Assembly (NCBI RefSeq): GCF_902705885.1
Contig: NZ_CACSIP010000034.1
Coordinates: forward strand, 1 to 64,000
Length of the DNA stretch: 64,000 nt
Source: Mycolicibacterium austroafricanum
GTDB taxonomy: Bacteria > Actinomycetota > Actinomycetes > Mycobacteriales > Mycobacteriaceae
Reading direction: 5' to 3'
A program made the position numbers and the translations under genes. The first letter of the stretch is position 1, and the number at the start of each line of letters is the position of its first letter. Shown here piece by piece: positions 58,895 through 64,000 of the stretch. The notes under the pieces are model-generated. The model had not been told where the DNA came from. It made no database searches and saw nothing but the letters and a program-made list of their open reading frames with translations.

Positions 58895-59877
58895 GGCGCG
58901 ACCCCGGCCAGATCCATTCCGGCCCGCACCATCTCGGCGGTCGTGGCGGGGTCGCGCATCAACAGCGGTGCGGCGCGGACGTCGACGCCGTCGAGGATCG
59001 CGTCGTCACCCTCGTGCACCAGCCAGCCGTCGAGGATGCCGGTCGAGGACCGGGCGCCGTAGTGCGCGCCCACCGCCTCCGACGTACTGGCCACCCCGAT
59101 GATGGACAGGCAGGTGTCAGCCATGCCGCGCAACGGCTTTCCGGCGATGATGGGGGAGTAGCCGATCACCGGCGCCGCGGTGGTACGCAGGGCGCCGCGA
59201 ATTCCGCCGATCGCCAGGATCGGGCCGATGCTGACCACCGGGTTGGACGGCGCGATCAGCACGACGTCGGCGCCCTCGATCGCCTCGACGACACCGGGGG
59301 CTGCGGTCGCGGTCTCGGTGCCCACGAAAGCGAAGCTGTCCGTGGGGACTTTGGCGCGGTGACGCACCCACCACTCTTGGAAGTGGATGGCGCGTTTCTC
59401 GTTGTCGTCCGGATCGGTGATCACGACGTGGGTTTCGCTGCGGTCGTCACTGGCGGGCAGCAGCCGTGCGCCGGGAGACCAGCGATGGCACAACGCCTCG
59501 GTCACCTGGGACAGCGGGAAACCCGCCCGCAGCATCTGGCTGCGCACCAGGTGGGTGGCCAGATCCCGGTCGCCCAGGCCGAACCAGTCCGGCTGCACAC
59601 CGTAGGCGGCGAGTTCTTCCTTCGCGTGCCAGGTTTCATCGCGGTGGCCCCAGCCGCGCTCGGGATCGATGCCGCCGCCGAGGGTGTACATGCAGGTGTC
59701 GAGGTCCGGGCAGATGCGCACGCCGAACATCCACGCGTCATCACCCACATTGACCACAGCAGTCACTTCGTGCTCACCGGTATCGTCGGTGCCGAACTGT
59801 CCCAAGCCCAACAGGTGCTGCACCCCCAACAGGAAGCGCGCACCACCGACACCGCCGACCAGAACAGTGACCTTCAC
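58891..59877 (-). CDS. fbiA: F420 biosynthesis transferase FbiA (2-phospho-L-lactate / phosphoenolpyruvyl transferase)
   Basis: 328 residues from GTG 59877; the frame is open 30 codons further but without coding character. VKVTVLVGGVGGARFLLGVQ is the CofD/FbiA nucleotide-binding start; NVGDDAWMFGVRICPDLDT, WFGLGDRDLATHLVRSQML and IAPSNPVVSIGPILAIGGI are typical. It joins the phospho-enolpyruvate or lactate moiety to Fo, giving (dehydro-)F420-0. Operon with fbiB. Confidence 0.95.
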   Translation of the reverse strand: MKVTVLVGGVGGARFLLGVQHLLGLGQFGTDDTGEHEVTAVVNVGDDAWMFGVRICPDLDTCMYTLGGGIDPERGWGHRDETWHAKEELAAYGVQPDWFGLGDRDLATHLVRSQMLRAGFPLSQVTEALCHRWSPGARLLPASDDRSETHVVITDPDDNEKRAIHFQEWWVRHRAKVPTDSFAFVGTETATAAPGVVEAIEGADVVLIAPSNPVVSIGPILAIGGIRGALRTTAAPVIGYSPIIAGKPLRGMADTCLSIIGVASTSEAVGAHYGARSSTGILDGWLVHEGDDAILDGVDVRAAPLLMRDPATTAEMVRAGMDLAGVAP

Positions 59878-60021
59878 ACCGACCGAGACTAGGCCGTGGG
59901 GCGGGCCGGGGTCCGCGCGGAGGGTAGCCGGGCGGGTGAGTGATCGGGAGAGTGATAGACACGCCACAACGCGACGCGCCGGTTTTGGGTTACGGAATGG
60001 TATGAATTCCTGTTCTAGCGC

Positions 60022-60055
60022 TTGACCGATGCAGCTAACGCGTGTGTAATCACAC
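60022..60055 (+). promoter_or_regulatory. whiB2 promoter with overlapping palindrome
   Basis: TTGACC (60022-60027) and TGTAAT (60045-60050) are spaced 17 bases, a good SigA-type promoter. The perfect dyad GTGTG-TAAT-CACAC (60042-60055) covers the -10 box, so a protein bound there would block initiation. The predicted leader before whiB2 is about 135 bases, leaving room for further control. Confidence 0.55.
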
Positions 60056-60192
60056 CAGTGTCATTTCGCGGTTGGCCGGCCGGTTCCGGTGTCGCAGACC
60101 GAGATTCGATCACTTGTTCGAATTGGGATGGCCACATTGAGAAATAGTGGGGCCGGCATACACGGATCTACGAGACCAAAGAGGAGGGGAAC

Positions 60193-60603
60193 ATGGCTTA
60201 TGAGCAGGCCGATTTCGGCAATTCGGTCCCGTTCGACAACAGGCTCCTCGGCTCGGTGGGAAGTGCACCGCACCTCCAGACCGGACCGGTACCGACCGCG
60301 GGAGGCGGGCGCCCGCAGCTGAGCTTGGTGCCTGGCGTGCCCGAGCACGACGAGTTCTTCGGCGACGACTCGGCAATCTCCGAAGAAGACCAGTGGCAGG
60401 AGCGCGCGCTGTGCGCTCAGACCGACCCCGAGGCGTTCTTCCCGGAAAAGGGCGGATCGACCCGTGAGGCCAAGCGGATCTGCATGGGCTGCGAGGTGCG
60501 CGACGAATGCCTCGATTACGCGCTGGCCCACGACGAGCGCTTCGGCATCTGGGGCGGCCTGTCCGAGCGGGAGCGCCGGCGCATCAAGCGCGGCATCATC
60601 TGA
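60193..60603 (+). CDS. whiB2: WhiB-family iron-sulphur transcription regulator WhiB2
   Basis: 136 residues with GAGGAGGGG before ATG. Four cluster-binding Cys, C74, C97, C100 and C106 (ERALCAQTDPEAFFPEKGGS, then RICMGCEVRDEC), the GIWGG turn at 118-122 and a basic C-terminus RERRRIKRGII mark the family. The long acidic N-terminus and the place between fbiA and DUF3499/manB identify it as WhiB2 (WhmD), needed for septation in mycobacteria. Confidence 0.95.
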   Translation: MAYEQADFGNSVPFDNRLLGSVGSAPHLQTGPVPTAGGGRPQLSLVPGVPEHDEFFGDDSAISEEDQWQERALCAQTDPEAFFPEKGGSTREAKRICMGCEVRDECLDYALAHDERFGIWGGLSERERRRIKRGII

Positions 60604-60612
60604 GCTTCGACC

Positions 60613-61077
60613 CTAATCCTCATCCAGCGTCGGGTCGATCACGGACGGTTCGACGCCCAGATAGGTGGCCACCTGCGCCACCAGCAATTCGTGTAACAGC
60701 TCGGCCAGCTCGACGGTGTCCTTCGCCCGTCGCTCGATCGGCTTGCGGAACAACACAATTCGTGCCCGCGTAGAGTTCCCGCGGACGTCGACCCCCGCCG
60801 GTATCAGGCGGGCCAGCGCGACAGCGCCGTCGGCGACCACCTCCGGTGGCCACTGCACACTGTCCGGGTCCTTCGGGGAGATCCGGGGAATCTCGTCGAC
60901 CGCCACGTCCAGCGTCGACACCCGCTCCTGCCAGCGGCGCTCGATCGGCTCGTAAGCCTCCAGCACCGCCATGTCGAACCGCTCGGCGCGACTGCGCCAG
61001 CCCGGCACAGTGGGCGGGAGCAGCGGCCCCCGCATCTCACGGCCCCGTCGCGAGCCCCGGTGGTTGAGCCCGGTCAC
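60613..61077 (-). CDS. Metallopeptidase-family (minimal zincin-like) protein with degenerate active site
   Basis: 154 residues from GTG 61077 (VTGLNHRGSRRGREMRGPLL). The family keeps PTVPGWRSRAERFDMAVLEA, VDEIPRISPKDP and IVLFRKPIERRAKDTVELAE. Where zincins have HExxH this protein has LLHELLVAQVATYLGVEP, i.e. HELLVAQ, so one zinc His is absent. M. tuberculosis Rv3259 holds the same place. Peptidase activity is doubtful. It is convergent with whiB2 and divergent from DUF3499. Confidence 0.85.
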   Translation of the reverse strand: MTGLNHRGSRRGREMRGPLLPPTVPGWRSRAERFDMAVLEAYEPIERRWQERVSTLDVAVDEIPRISPKDPDSVQWPPEVVADGAVALARLIPAGVDVRGNSTRARIVLFRKPIERRAKDTVELAELLHELLVAQVATYLGVEPSVIDPTLDED

Positions 61078-61166
61078 GGAAAAGATCGTAACGGTTGGGA
61101 GTCGGGCCGCCCGAGGCTGCGCGTGTCCGCCGACATAGGGGCGTCGCTGCACGCTAACCTCTCGCT

Positions 61167-61586
61167 GTGAATGTTCCCCGTCGCTGCTGCCGGCCTGGGT
61201 GCCCTCACTATGCAGTCGCGACGCTCACGTTCGTCTATTCCGACTCGACAGCTGTAGTGGGACCGCTGGCCACGGTGTCCGAGCCGCACTCCTGGGATCT
61301 GTGCGTGCTGCACGCCGGCCGCATCACCGCCCCCCGCGGCTGGGAGCTGGTTCGCCACGCCGGCCCGCTGCCGGCCAACCCCGACGACGACGACCTGGTC
61401 GCGCTCGCCGACGCGGTGCGCGAAGGCAAGACCAACGGCGCGCCGGTGTCCGGCTTCACGACGGGCTTCAGCGACCCGGTCACCGGCGCGCACGGCGGCG
61501 CGCTGATGGCCCAGCCGGCCCACCGGCCCGAGACCAACGGCCGCCGCCGCGGGCATCTGCGGGTGCTGCCCGACCCGGCCGACTGA
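61167..61586 (+). CDS. DUF3499 family protein
   Basis: 139 residues. The N-terminus VPRRCCRPGCPHYAVATLTF and later VSEPHSWDLCVLHAGRITAP provide three to four Cys and His that look like a zinc ribbon, the DUF3499 signature. The C-terminal 50 residues are low-complexity. Actinobacterial only, function unknown; equals Rv3258c in M. tuberculosis and sits upstream of the phosphomannomutase gene as usual. Confidence 0.9.
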   Translation: MNVPRRCCRPGCPHYAVATLTFVYSDSTAVVGPLATVSEPHSWDLCVLHAGRITAPRGWELVRHAGPLPANPDDDDLVALADAVREGKTNGAPVSGFTTGFSDPVTGAHGGALMAQPAHRPETNGRRRGHLRVLPDPAD

Positions 61587-61594
61587 CCCCATCC

Positions 61595-61659
61595 CCGCCG
61601 GAACGGTATTCCAGGCGGGTTTTGTGTGAATTTTTGCGCGTGGAATACCGTTCCGGCGG
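61595..61659. repeat. 19-bp perfect inverted repeat between DUF3499 and phosphomannomutase genes
   Basis: Arms 61595-61613 (CCGCCGGAACGGTATTCCA) and 61641-61659 (its exact complement) enclose 27 bases with two T-runs (GGGTTTTG and ATTTTTG). Because the T-runs are in the loop, not after the stem, it is not a classical terminator. The arm resembles the GGAATAGNATTCC repeats at 46 and 53-54 kb. Confidence 0.85.
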
Positions 61660-61731
61660 CAAGAGGCGGCCAGCGCGCGGCCGGTGACGGCTAGGCTTGG
61701 CGGCAACGGCCCAATCTGTCCAAGGAGCTCT

Positions 61732-63117
61732 ATGTCCCGGCCCGCCGCGGCGGTACAGCGCGTCATCAAGGCATACGACGTGCGTGGACTCGTGGGCGAG
61801 GAGATCGACGAGCAGTTCGTCAGCGAAGTCGGCGCCGCGTTTGCCAGGCTGGTCCGCGACAGCGCCCGGCAGGTGGCCATCGGCCACGACATGCGGGCCA
61901 GTTCGCCAACGCTGGCCGAGGCGTTCGCCAGCGGGGTGGTAGCCCAGGGACTCGACGTGGTGCACATCGGGCTGGCCTCGACAGATCAGCTCTACTTCGC
62001 CTCCGGCCTGCTGGACTGCCCGGGCGCAATGTTCACCGCCAGCCACAACCCCGCCGCCTACAACGGCATCAAGCTGTGCCGCGCCGGGGCCAAGCCCGTC
62101 GGCAAGGACACCGGTCTGACCACGATCAGCGACGAGGTGATCGCCGGGGTCCCCGACCACAACGGCCCGTCCGGCGCCGTCAGCCACCGCGACGTGCTCG
62201 CCGACTACGGCGAGTTCCTCCGCTCGCTGGTCGACATCGGCGGGCAGCGCACGCTGCGGGTGGCCGTCGACGCCGGCAACGGCATGGCCGGCCACACCAC
62301 TCCCGCGGTGCTCGGCCCGATCTCGTCGGTCGAGCTCTCGCCGCTGTTCTTCGAACTCGACGGCACCTTCCCCAATCACGAGGCCAACCCGCTGGACCCG
62401 GCCAACCTCGTCGACCTGCAGGCCTACGTATTGGAGACCGGCGCCGATATCGGGCTGGCCTTCGACGGCGACGCCGACCGGTGCTTCGTCGTCGACGAGC
62501 GCGGCAAGGCGGTGTCGCCGTCGGCGGTGACCGCACTGGTCGCCGCGCGCGAACTGCAGCGCGAGATCGGTGCGACGATCATCCACAACCTCATCACCTC
62601 CCGCGCGGTGCCCGAACTGGTCGCCGAGCGCGGCGGTACCGCGGTGCGCTCCCGGGTCGGGCATTCCTACATCAAGGGGCTGATGGCCGAGACCGGCGCC
62701 ATCTTCGGCGGGGAACACTCCGCGCACTACTACTTCCGCGATTTCTGGGGGGCGGACTCCGGGATGCTGGCGGCGCTACACGTCCTGGCCGCGCTCGGCG
62801 AACAGGACCGGCCGCTGTCGGACATGATGGCCGACTACCAACGCTACGAGGCCTCCGGCGAGATCAACTTCACCGTCGCCGACGCACCCGCGGTCGTGGA
62901 CGCCGTGCTGGCGGCCTACGGCAGCCGGGTGCACGGCATCGACCACCTCGACGGGGTGACCGTGGACCTCGGCGACGGCAGCTGGTTCAACCTGCGGATG
63001 TCCAACACCGAGCCGTTGCTGCGGCTCAACGTCGAAGCCCGCACCCCGGAGGGGGTCCAGGAGATCGTCGACGAGGTCGCCGGCCATGTACCCTCTGCCA
63101 CAAAGGAACCCGCGTGA
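61732..63117 (+). CDS. manB: Phosphomannomutase/phosphoglucomutase
   Basis: 461 residues from ATG 61732, four bases after AAGGAGCTCT's AAGGAG core. It interconverts mannose-6-P and mannose-1-P. VIKAYDVRGLVGEEIDEQFV start, phosphoserine loop GAMFTASHNPAAYNGIKLCR, metal-binding DGDADRCFVVDERG, and FGGEHSAHYYFRDFWGADSG. With manC it supplies GDP-mannose. M. tuberculosis Rv3257c (named pmmA or manB). Its stop overlaps the tobH start. Confidence 0.94.
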   Translation: MSRPAAAVQRVIKAYDVRGLVGEEIDEQFVSEVGAAFARLVRDSARQVAIGHDMRASSPTLAEAFASGVVAQGLDVVHIGLASTDQLYFASGLLDCPGAMFTASHNPAAYNGIKLCRAGAKPVGKDTGLTTISDEVIAGVPDHNGPSGAVSHRDVLADYGEFLRSLVDIGGQRTLRVAVDAGNGMAGHTTPAVLGPISSVELSPLFFELDGTFPNHEANPLDPANLVDLQAYVLETGADIGLAFDGDADRCFVVDERGKAVSPSAVTALVAARELQREIGATIIHNLITSRAVPELVAERGGTAVRSRVGHSYIKGLMAETGAIFGGEHSAHYYFRDFWGADSGMLAALHVLAALGEQDRPLSDMMADYQRYEASGEINFTVADAPAVVDAVLAAYGSRVHGIDHLDGVTVDLGDGSWFNLRMSNTEPLLRLNVEARTPEGVQEIVDEVAGHVPSATKEPA

Positions 63118-64000
63118 ACGCCAGCGGGATCTCGATGCCTGCGGTGGACCTCGACGACGCCGACGGGCTGCTCGAGGCCGACCGGATGGGTTTGCTGCGG
63201 GCAGCGTCGATGGCAGGTGCGCAGGTGCGTGCCATCGCCGCGGCGCTCGACGAGGGCGATCTGGACGCGCTCCGGTCCGACGGGCCGCCCCGCACCGTGG
63301 TGTGGGTGGCCGGCCGCGGCAACGCACAAACCGCGGGTGAGATGCTCGCCGCCGCGCTGTCCGGGAGCGTCAGCGCACCCATCGTCGTCGCCGCCGAGCC
63401 GCCGCCGTGGATCGGAGCGCTCGACGTCCTGATCGTCGCCGGTGACGACCCCGGCCACCCGTCGTTGGTGGCCGCCGCGGCCACCGGAGTCCGCCGGGGC
63501 GCCCGCGTCGTCGTCGTGGCTCCCTTCGAAGGACCGCTGCGTGACGCCACCGCCGGCCGCGTCGTCGCGCTGCCGCCGCGACTGCAGGTTCCCGACGACT
63601 TCACCCTGGTCCACTACCTGGCCGCCGGGCTGGCCGTGCTGCAGACGGCGACCCCGACCAGCCGCGTCGACCTGGCGGCGATGGCCGACGAACTGGACGC
63701 CGAGGCGTTCCGCAACAGCGCCGGGCATCAGGTCTTCACCAACCCCGCCAAGAGCCTGGCCGACCGGATGTCGGGCCGCGAGGTCGTCTTCGCCGGCGAC
63801 TCCGCGGCGACGGAGGTACTGGCCCGCCACGCCGGTACCGTGATGCTGCGACTGGCGCACAAGACGGTGTCCGCGGTGGGACTGGCCGACGTGCTCGTGG
63901 CGATCGGGACCGGCTGGGGCCGCGACACCGGAGCCGAGAACTCGATCTTCCACGACGAGGAACTCGACGGACCGCTGCCGCGGCGGACCCGCACGTTCGT
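63114..64000 (+). CDS. tobH: TobH-like phosphosugar-isomerase-fold protein (partial, cut by window end)
   Basis: 295 codons visible from GTG 63114, preceded by AAAGGA; the GTGA overlap couples it to manB. SIS-type features: VVWVAGRGNAQTAGEMLAAA, PIVVAAEPPPWIGALDVLIV and FRNSAGHQVFTNPAKSLAD. The order manB-tobH-manA is conserved in mycobacteria (Rv3257c-Rv3255c), and the protein is related to phosphoglucose/phosphomannose isomerases, though its own reaction is unproven. The C-terminus is outside the window. Confidence 0.85.
   Translation, partial: MNASGISMPAVDLDDADGLLEADRMGLLRAASMAGAQVRAIAAALDEGDLDALRSDGPPRTVVWVAGRGNAQTAGEMLAAALSGSVSAPIVVAAEPPPWIGALDVLIVAGDDPGHPSLVAAAATGVRRGARVVVVAPFEGPLRDATAGRVVALPPRLQVPDDFTLVHYLAAGLAVLQTATPTSRVDLAAMADELDAEAFRNSAGHQVFTNPAKSLADRMSGREVVFAGDSAATEVLARHAGTVMLRLAHKTVSAVGLADVLVAIGTGWGRDTGAENSIFHDEELDGPLPRRTRTF

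Noticed and set aside
61595..61659. Inverted repeat considered as a rho-independent terminator of the DUF3499 gene
   Set aside because: The T-runs are inside a 27-base loop and none follows the stem, so the classical structure is not met.
1..64000. tRNA, rRNA or known riboswitch genes
   Set aside because: No cloverleaf-like arms, CCA-type ends or conserved riboswitch cores were noticed on either strand; an automated scan would be needed to exclude them fully.

Overview
The window is mycobacterial chromosomal DNA, most likely from an environmental, rapid-growing Mycobacterium (Mycolicibacterium). The 3' half carries the conserved block fadE25-purE-purK-GtrA-PH protein, lcp1-rmlD-wbbL-manC, fbiA-fbiB, whiB2, a DUF3499 gene, phosphomannomutase and tobH. 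From memory this matches the region around Rv3256c-Rv3278c of M. tuberculosis. GTG starts, 4-nt GTGA start/stop overlaps and GC-rich codon use support this. Species cannot be fixed from the sequence.

1-16.4 kb: a visibly lower-GC surface-polysaccharide island that begins beside an IS3-family element cut by the window start. It has an SGNH-type lipoprotein, a hexapeptide acyltransferase, a glycosyltransferase, two FkbM methyltransferases, UDP-glucose dehydrogenase, a GT4 glycosyltransferase, a Wzy-like polymerase, a Wzx-like flippase, an acyltransferase-SGNH fusion, a further methyltransferase and a low-molecular-weight tyrosine phosphatase.

16.4-38.3 kb: a GC-rich exopolysaccharide locus. 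A polyprenyl-phosphate sugar transferase is followed by gmd and fcl (GDP-fucose), then a second sugar transferase with a relic of a second fcl behind it, and a divergent secreted lipase. A tightly coupled operon follows: Wzz-like, Wzx, Wzy, GT4, GT2, second Wzz-like, GT4, clan-A glycosidase lipoprotein and acyltransferase. Next come a large secreted Ig-like/glycosidase protein, a GAF protein and one more GT4. The window therefore holds two sets of Wzx/Wzy-type assembly genes. Precursor genes for GDP-mannose (manC, manB) and dTDP-rhamnose (rmlD) lie further along.

38.3-41 kb: a sigma factor, a DNA alkyltransferase and a 2-oxoglutarate oxygenase form a likely alkylation-repair operon, followed by a SnoaL-like protein. 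41-54 kb: the conserved purine, biotin, F420-adjacent and cell-wall-linker genes, interrupted by accessory cassettes: a coiled-coil gene between 65-bp direct repeats, a Doc/RHH toxin-antitoxin pair whose Doc motif has lost its histidine, and a DUF559/AbiEi-like nuclease gene between 24-bp perfect inverted repeats. 54-57 kb: three tandem GAF-ANTAR regulators. 57-64 kb: Nudix, fbiB, fbiA, whiB2 (with a readable promoter and an overlapping palindrome), a metallopeptidase-like protein, DUF3499, phosphomannomutase, and tobH cut by the window end.
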